DNA of 24,375 nt. Source: a virus. The translations under genes and the position numbers were made by a program. The number at the start of each line of letters is the position of its first letter. The first letter of the stretch is position 1. Positions 1-8,345 of the stretch are shown here, in pieces. The DNA is taken from the IMG/VR virus record IMGVR_UViG_3300036770_000150, positions 1 to 24,375 of that record; one strand, given 5' to 3'. Under the pieces are notes generated by a model. The model saw only the letters and a list, made by a program, of their open reading frames with translations, was not told the origin of the DNA and searched no databases.

Positions 1-405
1 AGGAGAGTCCGAGAAAGTTTTAACACCAGCAATCGTCTGCGCGCCAGTTGTATAGACACCGTTGGTGACTGTAGCGGCATTGCCAGTAATGTTTCCGGTA
101 AACCCAGATGAGGCAAACGTGCCAACAGACGATCCGTTGACAGCAACACCGATAACATTTGCACCCCCGGAGTAAAACCCGGTATCCGTATCACCATTGA
201 ACGTCCAAGATGGCGCAGCAGCAGTCCCAGCGGGAGCGATGTACTTGTCATCAGCACCAGATTGCCAGTCCTTCAGGTCTGACATCAACTGTCGAATAGC
301 ATTGTTGATTCCAGCAGGGGAGCAACCCTCTGCGATGTTGATTGAGTTGATGTCTGTGTTCAGGTCTGGATTGGTATCGAATTCACTGATCTTTGTCTTT
401 GCCAT
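1..405 (-). CDS. Tail fibre protein, N-terminal part (cut by window edge)
   Basis: An open frame of 135 codons runs from an ATG at 405-403 to the left edge without a stop, so only the N-terminus is present. It begins MAKTKISEFDTNPDLNTDIN and contains INSINIAEGCSPAGINNAIR around residues 20-39. From general knowledge, this acidic/Asn-rich opening followed by a helix (NNAIRQLMSDLKDWQ) and a 'WTFNGDTDTGFY' beta segment marks the virion-attachment end of many phage tail fibres. Residues 97-135 show TGNITGNAATVTNGVYTT-like strands typical of trimeric beta fibres. It starts one base after the TGA of the 678-residue internal protein (TGACATG junction), so it belongs to the same operon. Its receptor-binding part lies outside the window. 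Fibre assignment is quite sure; the receptor is unknown. Confidence 0.85.
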   Translation of the reverse strand, partial: MAKTKISEFDTNPDLNTDINSINIAEGCSPAGINNAIRQLMSDLKDWQSGADDKYIAPAGTAAAPSWTFNGDTDTGFYSGGANVIGVAVNGSSVGTFASSGFTGNITGNAATVTNGVYTTGAQTIAGVKTFSDSP

Positions 406-406
406 G

Positions 407-2443
407 TCACGGCCCCATCAAAAGTCCGGAGGGAAGGATATTCTGTACTGCGCCTGTATCAGACATCGACCCACCTAGTTGACCTGCTGCAAACGGGCTG
501 ACAGGCGCGCGGCCAATGGCTCCAATGATCTGCGGGACTCGCTGACGCAATACATCCATCGCATTACGTCCCTGCAAGTCACGAATGATCTTCTCAATTT
601 CTTGTGGGCTTTGCTGGATGAGCATTCTAGCGATTTCGTTTGATGCCGCCTGTACTTGCTGCTCTTCCAAAGCCCCCATATCCCGCCTGAGAGCATTAGC
701 CACAATCCCTGCCACAGTGGTAGATGTCGGCAATTCTCGCGCAGCCTCGCCACGAATCCGACCCATTGCAGCCTGTCGTCCAGCAGTTTGTGATCCAGCC
801 GTGACTTGCTGACTGGTAATCTTCATCTCCAGTTCACGAGTCAGATTGTCCACAAACTTGTCGTAAGACTCTTTGCCGAGTCTGGTGTTCGGAAAGGTCA
901 GTTCAATCGCTTTCAACGTCCTGCGATCCAATAGCTTTTTAGCATCAGCCATTGTGCCGCCAAGCACAGTTTCACCGACTTGCTCACCACCCATCCGATC
1001 AAGCAAGCCTTGCATCGCTCCGAGACGGAATGCTTCCTTCTCAGAACCGCTCATCTTGCGAACGTCACCAGTGATTTCGTCGATCTGCTTTGCAATGGTC
1101 TGCGGAGCAGAAGACATGATCTTTCTGCCTTCTGTCATAGCATCCATCACAGCAGTTTCATCTGCCCAATAACTCCGAGCGCGAGCATAGGACGGATTAT
1201 TGCGATCCACCATGTTCAACAGACGCTGACGAACATCCTTCTGACCAGCAAGCTCTGTGCGACCAATCCCACTCTGTGGAGCCTTTCCAGTGAACACAAG
1301 GTCATCAAGACCCATCTTGATAAAATGCAAAAACTCGGTGTTGATGCCTTTTACCTCATCACCGGCTTCTGTGATCAACTTGCCATCAGGAGCAATCGAC
1401 ACCTTCGGCAATGGAATGTTTTTGTCGGCAGCAATCCTGACTGCTCGCTCATACGCAGACTGAGCAGTCGGAGTCCGGAGAATGTCTGTCAATTCTTTAT
1501 TGACTGGAACCTCAACACGGAATGCTCGCTTGTACAGCTTGCCACCGAGGTCAGAACGAGCCTCTTTCAGCGCGTTGAATTCATCAAAAAACGATGCTCG
1601 ACTACCGAATGCGTCTTGCAGATCGGATGTCAATCGAGACAGCATCCCTCGGTCACGCTCACGCAAGAATTTTTCCGCAGCCTGTTTTCCAGGCCCAGGA
1701 AGCTGTGCAGCAGCATCCAGATAGGCACGAGTATTCGGACCAATATCTGCGAGCGTATACGGCTTTCCTGAGCGTTCTAGGACGGTTTGCAGGGCAGCAT
1801 CCAGCGATCCAACGTCAGACTCGATTGCTTCTCTAACTGCTTGCCTAGCAGAATCAACACCGGCCCTCGTTGGAGTCCTGAACATGGAATCAGCGAGCGA
1901 TGTCGTTGCCTTGCCTGCAACTCGACCAACCAACTGACCAATAGGAGCGCCAATAGCTCCAAGCGTAGCACCAACACCAGCGCCGGGAAGACGCTCGGTA
2001 ATGCCACCCTCAGCCTGTCCTGCGCCACTTACAGCACCAAACCCAGCACCAGCCAATGCAGCGCGGCCAAGGCTCATTCCTGGTAACAAAAGACCTGGAA
2101 GGACTGCTCCACCCAATTCTGCTGCCATCGCAGTACCGGGAGACTCTTGGCGATACCTTTCAAGTGCACCACGCTCCATCGCAATACCGGCTTCACGAGG
2201 TGTCATACCAGGAAAATACGATGCAACCTCGCCAGGAACAGGTGAGACAAATGACCTGATTGCACCAATCGCTTCGTCTGAAAGATTCAGCGACAAGCCT
2301 TGCATGAATGCGCCAAACGAGCCAGCAGACTTACCGCTTTGCAAGGATTGCAGCACCCTTTCACCATCAGGGGTCAGTTTCCCAGCCTGTTTAGCAGCCG
2401 AAAGCTCTTGCTCAAGCTCTTGGATTTTTTGCATTGGGGTCAT
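407..2443 (-). CDS. Large internal virion / DNA-ejection protein (678 aa)
   Basis: Last and largest of four adjacent genes for Ala/Gly/Gln-rich proteins in the tail-internal region. A Gly/Ala-rich hydrophobic stretch at about residues 104-178 (AAELGGAVLPGLLLPGMSLG, then many GxxxG/AxxxG steps) looks like a glycine-zipper membrane-active segment; the rest is mostly helical and polar. Known podoviruses carry three or more such proteins that leave the capsid and form a channel across the cell envelope; assigning this gene to that role is inference from position and composition. I see no recognisable lysozyme or transglycosylase catalytic motif. The ATG at 2443 lies one base after the TGA of the 448-residue gene; ATG at residue 4 is an alternative start. 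No signal peptide is evident. Confidence 0.65.
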   Translation of the reverse strand: MTPMQKIQELEQELSAAKQAGKLTPDGERVLQSLQSGKSAGSFGAFMQGLSLNLSDEAIGAIRSFVSPVPGEVASYFPGMTPREAGIAMERGALERYRQESPGTAMAAELGGAVLPGLLLPGMSLGRAALAGAGFGAVSGAGQAEGGITERLPGAGVGATLGAIGAPIGQLVGRVAGKATTSLADSMFRTPTRAGVDSARQAVREAIESDVGSLDAALQTVLERSGKPYTLADIGPNTRAYLDAAAQLPGPGKQAAEKFLRERDRGMLSRLTSDLQDAFGSRASFFDEFNALKEARSDLGGKLYKRAFRVEVPVNKELTDILRTPTAQSAYERAVRIAADKNIPLPKVSIAPDGKLITEAGDEVKGINTEFLHFIKMGLDDLVFTGKAPQSGIGRTELAGQKDVRQRLLNMVDRNNPSYARARSYWADETAVMDAMTEGRKIMSSAPQTIAKQIDEITGDVRKMSGSEKEAFRLGAMQGLLDRMGGEQVGETVLGGTMADAKKLLDRRTLKAIELTFPNTRLGKESYDKFVDNLTRELEMKITSQQVTAGSQTAGRQAAMGRIRGEAARELPTSTTVAGIVANALRRDMGALEEQQVQAASNEIARMLIQQSPQEIEKIIRDLQGRNAMDVLRQRVPQIIGAIGRAPVSPFAAGQLGGSMSDTGAVQNILPSGLLMGP

Positions 2444-2444
2444 G

Positions 2445-3791
2445 TCAGTCCCTTACCCATCCTTGTTGACGAGCAACTCCACCAGCAGCAGGACGAGCAA
2501 CAGCTTGCGGCAACCATCGACCGCGCTCATCTTCAGTCAACAGCGCACCAAGACTTTCGTCGTAGTCTTGAATGGCAACCTCACTAAACCTGCCTTCCAT
2601 CGCAAGTTTATTAACGTAATCAGACAGTTTTGCGTTTCTGCGAGCAATCCGACGAGCATAATCTGCCATAAATTGACGACCCTCTTCAGTCCTAGAAAGT
2701 GAAGGAATGGCATTGATAAATGCGCGGAACTCAAGATCAGATGTCGCTCCAGAACCTGTTGCACGAATACCAACAGCAGCAGTCGTTGCCAAGGCTTGAG
2801 CCAAGTCATCACGAGACGCCGTGTCGCTCTTAATACCAAGGAATCGCTGAACGTCGGTGGTCAGCTTGACCAAACCACCTCCGCCCGCTCCTTTAAGCAA
2901 GTTGTTAACTGTTTCAGCAACTTGAGCTTGTCGCATCGAGGATTTTGCGTCTTCTGAAAAACCGGCAATTCTAGGAACAATAACCTTATTGAAAATTGCA
3001 TCCTCTTTAGGCATATTGATCTGCGTAGCATTGGCAGCAGCAGATTGAAGCGCAGCCTGACCGATTTCTGCTCGTTGTTGCGGACTCAACTGACCGATAT
3101 TAGGAGTTCCAAATTTTACTCTGGCAATGTTTGCATACTCACCTGTAAATTGCTCTGTTTCAGTCGGTCTGAGAACAGAGTAATCCTTTGTCCTCGAAAA
3201 TTCTGAAATTGACTCCGGGGTGTACTTGGATGGATCAACCGCAGCAAATAACGATTTTTCCTCCTTTGGCTGACCCAATGCGACCCTAGTTTGGATCGCC
3301 TCAAACACCGTTTTCAGCTTGTCTGGATCGCCGCCCAGAGCGCCACTCAGCGCACTCAGCGCAGCCTGATTGACGGTGGGTCGATCCAGCGTACCTCTTT
3401 CTGCTGCACCAATTAGCGCAGCCAAAGGATCGGGAGCCTGTGCGCCTGTAGTAAGTGCTTGCTGACGCTCAGTCGTCATCACCTGTGGCAACAGTTGGCT
3501 GACAAGTTGCTGCTGTTGGCGCTGACGCTGTGCCTCTTGCAACTTCTGCATAGCTCCAGCCTGTTGAATCTGCTGGTTGACTGCTTGCTGATACATCTGT
3601 TGCCCGGAGAGCAATCCAGAACCAATTGCCTGACCGATATTCGTGCGAGTCCTGCTAGGACCACCCGCTTGCAACAAGCCAGCAGCAAGACCCAACAAAC
3701 CCTGTTGTCGAGCCTGTTGGAGCATATTTTCATCACCAAGCAGACCCATTACTGGATTGGCAGGAAACAGACGATCAAGAATTCCGTCCAT
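2445..3791 (-). CDS. Internal virion protein (448 aa), probable ejection protein
   Basis: The N-terminus (MDGILDRLFPANPVMGLLGD) is followed by a Leu/Gly/Ala-rich segment with LLGLAAGLLQAGGPSRTRTN at about residues 32-51, then a Gln-rich helical stretch at about 65-100 (QQQ and QRQRQQQQ runs) likely to be coiled coil. The remainder is helical and polar. A strong ribosome binding site (GGAGGT, 4 bases before the ATG) supports the start and sits on the TAA stop of the upstream 191-residue gene. Proteins of this look are frequent in the internal-protein cassettes of aquatic podoviruses, generally unnamed. Position between two other Gly/Gln-rich genes suggests a partner in the ejection complex. 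I do not recognise a named domain. Confidence 0.6.
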   Translation of the reverse strand: MDGILDRLFPANPVMGLLGDENMLQQARQQGLLGLAAGLLQAGGPSRTRTNIGQAIGSGLLSGQQMYQQAVNQQIQQAGAMQKLQEAQRQRQQQQLVSQLLPQVMTTERQQALTTGAQAPDPLAALIGAAERGTLDRPTVNQAALSALSGALGGDPDKLKTVFEAIQTRVALGQPKEEKSLFAAVDPSKYTPESISEFSRTKDYSVLRPTETEQFTGEYANIARVKFGTPNIGQLSPQQRAEIGQAALQSAAANATQINMPKEDAIFNKVIVPRIAGFSEDAKSSMRQAQVAETVNNLLKGAGGGGLVKLTTDVQRFLGIKSDTASRDDLAQALATTAAVGIRATGSGATSDLEFRAFINAIPSLSRTEEGRQFMADYARRIARRNAKLSDYVNKLAMEGRFSEVAIQDYDESLGALLTEDERGRWLPQAVARPAAGGVARQQGWVRD

Positions 3792-3793
3792 AC

Positions 3794-4369
3794 TTACCTC
3801 CGGCCCGGAAAGTAGTTCAACAACATTTCATCTTCACCGGGTCTGACTTGCGTCCGAAACATGGTGGGAACACCAAACGCACCGAGATCCTCTCTCAGCG
3901 GAAACATCTCACCGTATCGCCCAACAGGTGACATGGCCATCGGAGGAGGCTGGAATGCCATCGGAATCGGTCTTCCTGGAGTTGCTTGCATAGGAGCCGT
4001 CTGCGCCTGTTGCGGAGTCATTGAACCCGCAAGTTGAGCACCAGCAAGCAATGCCTGCGGACTTGCAAGACGAGACATCAGAGTCGGAGCAGCAGCAGAT
4101 TGGGCAGCGCCAGACAACAGAGCACCACCACCCGGAACAGCAGCAGGGATTGCCCCAAGGCTTCCAGCAGCTTGTACGCCCATCGGGGTAATGCCAGCCA
4201 ACAAGCCAGAACTAGGCGCAGCAGCAGCACCAGCAGCACCAGCCCCGGCCAACATACCGCCACCACCGCCCAAAGCAGCACCCAGCAGAGCACCCTTCAG
4301 CGGATCTTTCTTGTTGGTGACAGCGCCAGCAGCAGCGCCAACCATTGCCAAGGTCATCGGATCAGCCAT
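3794..4369 (-). CDS. Gly/Ala-rich internal virion protein (191 aa)
   Basis: Very Gly/Ala-rich first half: MADPMTLAMVGAAAGAVTNK, then KGALLGAALGGGGGMLAG, consistent with one or two short membrane-inserting glycine-zipper helices at about residues 5-50. The second half is Pro/Met/Gln-rich (about residues 115-150) and ends with a charged tail (RPGEDEMLLNYFPGRR). The start is well supported: AGGGG lies six bases before the ATG, and the ATG follows the preceding TAA directly (TAAATG). Small glycine-zipper proteins of this kind accompany the larger ejection proteins of short-tailed phages, where they are thought to help cross the envelope. No enzymatic motif is visible. Function is inferred from composition and position only. 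Confidence 0.6.
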   Translation of the reverse strand: MADPMTLAMVGAAAGAVTNKKDPLKGALLGAALGGGGGMLAGAGAAGAAAAPSSGLLAGITPMGVQAAGSLGAIPAAVPGGGALLSGAAQSAAAPTLMSRLASPQALLAGAQLAGSMTPQQAQTAPMQATPGRPIPMAFQPPPMAMSPVGRYGEMFPLREDLGAFGVPTMFRTQVRPGEDEMLLNYFPGRR

Positions 4370-5293
4370 TTAATTCCCCTGAGCAGTCAAACCAAGATTT
4401 GTCCTTGGCTGATTAAAGGCGCCAATTAACGCAGCGCCACCCAATGCAGTTGCGGCAGGATTGGTATATTCAGGCGTAACCTGCTGAGATCCCGCAGGTA
4501 CACCACCCAGATAGGACAAATACTGCTGGAGAGCCTGGAAAGGTGCTTGCTGCTGAAAATTGAATCGGTTGATAGCGTCCTGGAGTTCCTGTTGTTGATA
4601 CTGCTCACCCAACTGACCAGCCTGCAACAGACGCTGTGCACCAAGATAATCCTGTTCAGCAAGACCGGGAGCCAACTGAGCCGCTTGCAACATTGCAGCC
4701 TGTTGCCGAGCCAGAGCCTGTTCCTGCAAACCACGTTCTTGCTGGTAGCCTGCAAAGCCAAGACGCTCACCCAGACCAGCAAGGTTGGCGGCGAGACTCT
4801 CAGCCGCACCAGACTGGAGTTGACCCATCGCACCAGATCCGTATCGACCAGCGCGAGAGGCTTGGGATTCGATATTCTGGATCTGTTGTTGGAACTGAGA
4901 GGTGATCGGTCGCGCAGCAGCCTCGAACGTGCCCTGTAGAAATGGATTCATTCCCAGATACGCACCCGCAGCAGTAGCAGCACCAGGACCACCACCCGCG
5001 GCAAGTTGTTGGACACTCTGCTGTGCCTGACTGACCAGCGGAGAGCCTGCCTGAGCCCTCTGCGCTGCGAGTTCCATCGCTTGCTGAGTGTACTGAGACG
5101 GTCCGACATAGGTCTGTCCACCGAAATACTGTGGGACATACCCTGCTCGCATCTCACCCGTCTGCGGATCTCGATACTGTAGCTGTCCAGTCTGAAACAG
5201 ATTCTGTGCTGCACCCAGACCCTGCTCAACAAACGGAACAAGCCTTGGGTCAATCCTTGTTTCAGTCGTGCTAGGACTCGATCTGCTAGCCAT
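4370..5293 (-). CDS. Gln/Ala-rich internal virion protein (307 aa)
   Basis: Opens MASRSSPSTTETRIDPRLVP and continues with a long Gln/Ala-rich helical region (about residues 65-260; for example QQLAAGGGPGAATAAGAYLG and REQ/LQAAQL patterns), then a hydrophobic Gly/Ala tail (about 280-295, AATALGGAALIGAF). Proteins with a 'RIDPRLVPFVEQGLGAAQNL'-like N-terminus followed by Q-rich helices are common and unnamed in podovirus virion cassettes. The ATG overlaps the TAG of the GNAT gene by 8 bases and is preceded by GAGGT at a 5-base spacing, so it is probably translationally coupled to it. Likely an internal or ejection protein; a structural role at the tail hub cannot be excluded. Confidence 0.6.
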   Translation of the reverse strand: MASRSSPSTTETRIDPRLVPFVEQGLGAAQNLFQTGQLQYRDPQTGEMRAGYVPQYFGGQTYVGPSQYTQQAMELAAQRAQAGSPLVSQAQQSVQQLAAGGGPGAATAAGAYLGMNPFLQGTFEAAARPITSQFQQQIQNIESQASRAGRYGSGAMGQLQSGAAESLAANLAGLGERLGFAGYQQERGLQEQALARQQAAMLQAAQLAPGLAEQDYLGAQRLLQAGQLGEQYQQQELQDAINRFNFQQQAPFQALQQYLSYLGGVPAGSQQVTPEYTNPAATALGGAALIGAFNQPRTNLGLTAQGN

Positions 5294-5690
5294 TTAACAC
5301 CTCTTTCGCCCATTTGACGGGCCTGTAGCCGTGTTTCTCAGCCATTTTCGCCCATCCTGGACGGTTTGACTCAAACGTGATTTTACGCACCCCACCCAAT
5401 TTAGCAATTTCCTCTGCATGACGGAAACCATCTCCCATCAGAAACTTTCCATATCCTGCCCAGATATGCAGAGAATCGCCAACAGGCTGAAGCACACCAA
5501 AACCTACAGGCTGACCGTCTTCCAGCATCAGCCATAACATTGATTTTCCGGTGTAACAGTCGCAGTAGATGTCTTCAGGTATCCAAGGATCTAAACTCGC
5601 TTCCTTGACCTTGATTAGACCCTCTCGAACATAATCCCAGACCTGTCGCAGGTTCTGAGGCTCGATAAAGACCCTAACCGAGGATGACAT
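5286..5690 (-). CDS. GNAT-like acetyltransferase (134 aa)
   Basis: I place the start at the ATG at 5690-5688 (MSSSVRVFIEPQNLRQVWDY), not at the longer open frame, whose first 40 codons lie wholly inside the upstream jelly-roll gene and look non-native. The fold order fits a GNAT: helices at about 11-30, strand MLWLMLEDGQPVGFGVLQPV at 51-70, helix at 90-99, then VRKITFESNR at 101-110 and a C-terminal AEKHGYRPVKW motif at 118-127. The acetyl-CoA loop (Q/R-x-x-G-x-G/A) is not canonical; GKFLMGDGF at 81-89 occupies its place. Small GNAT-like genes recur beside tail genes in short-tailed phages; the acetylated substrate is unknown. It overlaps the upstream gene by 17 bases and the downstream one by 8. 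Confidence 0.7.
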   Translation of the reverse strand: MSSSVRVFIEPQNLRQVWDYVREGLIKVKEASLDPWIPEDIYCDCYTGKSMLWLMLEDGQPVGFGVLQPVGDSLHIWAGYGKFLMGDGFRHAEEIAKLGGVRKITFESNRPGWAKMAEKHGYRPVKWAKEVLNG

Positions 5691-6453
5691 ACTTGTAAGA
5701 CTTGTTCGCGGTGCTGTTTGCAAAGTGATTGACGGTACACTGGCCTTGCGTCTGATTGGATGCGTATACATCCGACGTTGAAGACTCAGAAACCATCTGG
5801 ATTGTTGCAATCACAGAAGGCGTTGCAGGAACATCCGGCCCCGTTCGTGACGGCAAATACTCTAGTCTGATTGACGTATCAGTCACTGCCCACATGATTT
5901 CAACGTAGTCACCAGAATCCAGATCAACAAAAAAATTCAACGCAGCAATAAGATGACCATCAATTGATCCATGTCGTTCATTGACGGAAAATCGACTATT
6001 GCTGCTTGCGATGTTGGTCCCATTCTTTCGGAACCAAACATCTACGTCGTGGATCTGTGAGTCTGTATTCGTGAACTGAGCAGAGAACTGGAGGTTGTAT
6101 ACCCCAGGACTTGATACAGTAATCTGCGAGTTTGAGACAATCGAAACCCCATTGCTGAAGTCGGTCGTGCTGAACGACATCGCATACGCATCAACAGTCG
6201 TCGTCGCAGACTGGTCTGTGTCGTCTTGAAACGCTCCGTATGGCACTCCATCGGTAAACGCAGACGCAGAGTACGGAGCGAACAGGATGATGCTGTCCTC
6301 ACTGATACGCTCATCCAGCAGCGTAGTAGTGGTCGCACCACCTGTGTCGAGAGTGATCAACCCAACAGAGTTGATCTTGCCGTCAAGAATCCGGTTGACG
6401 ATCTCGGATACGTCTCTCGGACTACCACCCTGTTGAGGCAGTCTCCGAAACAT
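5674..6453 (-). CDS. Virion protein with C1q/TNF-like jelly-roll domain (259 aa)
   Basis: The N-terminus (MFRRLPQQGGSPRDVSEIVN) resembles phage baseplate/fibre anchor segments with a helix (SEIVNRILDGKINSVG). The region at about 85-225 carries the pattern of a C1q-like jelly roll: SPGVYNLQFSAQFTNTDSQ, VDVWFRKNGTNIASSNSRF, then HLIAALNFFVDLDSGDYVEI and a MWAVTDTSIRLEYL strand. This module is common in aquatic phage virion proteins and is presumed to trimerise and bind a ligand. The C-terminal segment (about 228-259) is Asn/Ser/Thr-rich. The ATG overlaps the TGA of the nozzle gene by one base (TGATG). A role as tail spike, head decoration or capsid fibre is inference. Confidence 0.7.
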   Translation of the reverse strand: MFRRLPQQGGSPRDVSEIVNRILDGKINSVGLITLDTGGATTTTLLDERISEDSIILFAPYSASAFTDGVPYGAFQDDTDQSATTTVDAYAMSFSTTDFSNGVSIVSNSQITVSSPGVYNLQFSAQFTNTDSQIHDVDVWFRKNGTNIASSNSRFSVNERHGSIDGHLIAALNFFVDLDSGDYVEIMWAVTDTSIRLEYLPSRTGPDVPATPSVIATIQMVSESSTSDVYASNQTQGQCTVNHFANSTANKSYKYVILG

Positions 6454-7874
6454 CAGCGACCACCAACCGCTTTGACCTCAACATCCACACCGACAGCAGT
6501 ATTCCAAGACTCCGTAGGCGTCAACGAGATCCGGTGATACTTACCCCTAGATCGCAGCGGAATCCTGTTCTCGCTGTCAGCAGCAACCGGAGACGTATAG
6601 TTAAGATTCCCGTCAAGCCTGGATCGTGCAGCAACAGAAACCGTGGCAGATCCATTATCAACAATGGGCCTAGCAAGCGTCAGAATCGTTTCTGTGGCTT
6701 CAACCTCAACATCCCCTGTGGTGAGTACAGCAGTCTGATTAGCGCCTCCAAAGGTCACTAATTGATCTGCCGTAACACCACCGAGAACCAGCTTGCCACC
6801 AGCCCATAGCCGGGAATCCAGGGAGGCTGGCAAAGCATCAAGGCTGGCTGATACGTTTGCCAATTGTTCAAGCGTATAACTGGCAGTCGCAAGCGTTGAG
6901 ATGAAATCAGCGGTTGTGTTTCCATGACTCCACTTGTCCACTGAGTAGTTATAAATCAACAGTTGCTGAACATTGAAAATGTCTTTGAAACACCAGACCA
7001 CAACTTTATTCACCGGATCGACAGCAGCGCTCATCTTGTCAAACTGAGACGGGTCTGCATTGTCAAAGAACCAGCGATCAACAATCTCATTCCCAATCGG
7101 TCGGACACTTTGACCGTCGGTCACAAAGAACCCATCGTCACTCAGGAAGTACGTCAACGGCCCAACCTGGACAACTGACCTAGACTCAAAGCACCCGAGA
7201 TTCCGAGAGATGATGTCAAACTGGAAAAACAGCGGAGAGCCGATATACGTCATCCGCGCAATCGCTCTCTCCAGCAACACAATCCCGAACTCACCACCAG
7301 TCAACCCACGGATCTCACCGCCATCGGGAATCACCTGGGAGTCCGACTGACTGCCAGCACCAGGAGTCCAGTTCGTCTCGTCGTTAATATCCGACCAGTA
7401 GACCTCTGAAACATTGCTCGCAGTCTTGGCAGCAACAACAAAATCCCGGACAACGGTCACAAACTGAGCAGTTGGCGCAGCAGCAGCAAGGTCAGCAAAC
7501 GCTGTACTCGATCCCATGTCCCACGCTTGAATCTCATCTATCCCATTCGCAGCGATAACCACAGATCCAAACTGAGTCGTCGTCCAAAACGTAGTTGACG
7601 TATACGCCGGAGATGCTCGGCTGACATCATCCAACCCAGAGTCCGCTGGATCGAATCTAAACAGCTTTGTTGCGCCTGCTGCGAACAGGGTAGTGGTAGT
7701 GCCTAGCCTTCCGATAAAACTCGTCAGAAGGCTTTCTGAGGCACTTGTGGAGAGGTCTGCATTGGACGGCAGTGGAGCATACCCAGAAGCTACAGGAAGG
7801 CAGTTGAGAGCCTCTGTCAGACCTCCTGCGATACCAGGACGGTCAGGTGTCCACTTGCCGAATGCAATCCTCAT
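6453..7874 (-). CDS. Tail nozzle / DNA-stabilisation-like protein (473 aa)
   Basis: The start MRIAFGKWTPDRPGIAGGLT, followed by EALNCLPVASGYAPL, matches the recognisable opening (phi-G-x-W-x-P-D-x-P, then A-x-N-x-x-P-x-x-G-Y-x-P) of podovirus tail-closure or nozzle proteins, distantly like P22 gp10. The body is all-beta with repeated segments such as TTLFAAGATKLFRFD, GSVVIAANGIDEIQAWD, YFLSDDGFFVTDGQSVRPIG and VVVWCFKDIF, compatible with a beta-propeller around the tail channel. The C-terminal 90 residues look like a separate beta-sandwich. A GAGGA site four bases before the ATG and a 4-base ATGA overlap with the 47-residue gene support the start. It lies in tail-gene context between fibre and internal proteins, as expected. 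Confidence 0.75.
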   Translation of the reverse strand: MRIAFGKWTPDRPGIAGGLTEALNCLPVASGYAPLPSNADLSTSASESLLTSFIGRLGTTTTLFAAGATKLFRFDPADSGLDDVSRASPAYTSTTFWTTTQFGSVVIAANGIDEIQAWDMGSSTAFADLAAAAPTAQFVTVVRDFVVAAKTASNVSEVYWSDINDETNWTPGAGSQSDSQVIPDGGEIRGLTGGEFGIVLLERAIARMTYIGSPLFFQFDIISRNLGCFESRSVVQVGPLTYFLSDDGFFVTDGQSVRPIGNEIVDRWFFDNADPSQFDKMSAAVDPVNKVVVWCFKDIFNVQQLLIYNYSVDKWSHGNTTADFISTLATASYTLEQLANVSASLDALPASLDSRLWAGGKLVLGGVTADQLVTFGGANQTAVLTTGDVEVEATETILTLARPIVDNGSATVSVAARSRLDGNLNYTSPVAADSENRIPLRSRGKYHRISLTPTESWNTAVGVDVEVKAVGGR

Positions 7875-8014
7875 TTTTCCTCGTCAGCCTGCTGCTGAAC
7901 CTGTTCTCGCAATTTGGTCCAGATTGCAACGGAGAGTTCTAGGGGCAGCTTGCCCAGGCCCATTGCAATGATGTTGGCCTCTTCAACCGTGACGGTGATC
8001 GTGAACTCTTTCAT
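7871..8014 (-). CDS. Small phage protein (47 aa), tail-region
   Basis: A short gene: ATG at 8014-8012, TGA at 7873-7871. It reads MKEFTITVTVEEANIIAMGL, then a helix (LGKLPLELSVAIWTKLREQV) and a Gln/Glu-rich end. Both junctions are tight: TGATG with the upstream gene and ATGA with the nozzle gene. It resembles very small proteins with a 'beta strand, EEAN/ELNI, LGKLP helix, QQ-rich end' layout that sit near tail genes in many phages, with no known function to my knowledge. The strand-helix-helix layout and the overlaps on both sides are the main evidence that it is translated. Confidence 0.7.
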   Translation of the reverse strand: MKEFTITVTVEEANIIAMGLGKLPLELSVAIWTKLREQVQQQADEEK

Positions 8015-8343
8015 CAGGCAGCCCACGGCAGAGGAGGTTGAATTTCTTTCGGGTTCTTTTGGTTCTCGATCTGACCGGCCACAGCCGCTTCGGTTGCGTC
8101 CTTGTTGACACCGTTCTCCCAGACCCAGCCGAGCACTTGCTCTTGCGTGAGTTGGCTGTACGGGGTGAACGACGCAGGATCGGCAGCAGGCAGGCTGACG
8201 GTCGAGTAGACCGTGCCGCTGTAGGTTTTGTCACCGTCCACTTCCGTGCCGTTGCAGCGCCAGCCTACAGTGATTACTGCCTTTTCAGGGTTTGCTGATT
8301 CGGGGGTTGTCTTCATCCATTCGATAATCCATTGAACGCTCAT
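8014..8343 (-). CDS. Small phage protein (109 aa), conserved tail-region type
   Basis: I choose the ATG at 8343-8341 (MSVQWIIEWMKTTPESANPE) over the ATG two codons earlier because AGAGG/AGGA sits six bases before it but directly abuts the first ATG. The protein has a beta-rich N-terminal half (AVITVGWRCNGTEVDGDK, then TYSGTVYSTVSLP), a 'SFTPYSQLTQEQVLGWVWEN' segment at about residues 57-76 and an end with NPKEIQPPLPWAA. The segment 'F-x-P-y-x-x-L-T-x-x-x-V-L-G-W' plus a terminal LPW is a recognisable signature of a small phage family of unknown function found beside fibre and tail genes. It may be a fibre-associated or assembly protein; this is inference from location. Confidence 0.7.
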   Translation of the reverse strand: MSVQWIIEWMKTTPESANPEKAVITVGWRCNGTEVDGDKTYSGTVYSTVSLPAADPASFTPYSQLTQEQVLGWVWENGVNKDATEAAVAGQIENQKNPKEIQPPLPWAA

Positions 8344-8345
8344 TT

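Noticed and set aside
980-1771. A 263-codon plus-strand open frame opposite the 678-residue protein gene
   Set aside because: The translation is Cys/Ser/Arg/His-rich with no domain pattern, has no ribosome binding site, and lies fully antisense to a gene with good protein-like composition.
5691-5810. N-terminal extension of the GNAT gene (40 extra codons)
   Set aside because: The extension lies entirely within the jelly-roll gene and reads as basic, low-quality sequence; the internal ATG at 5690 starts the protein-like part.
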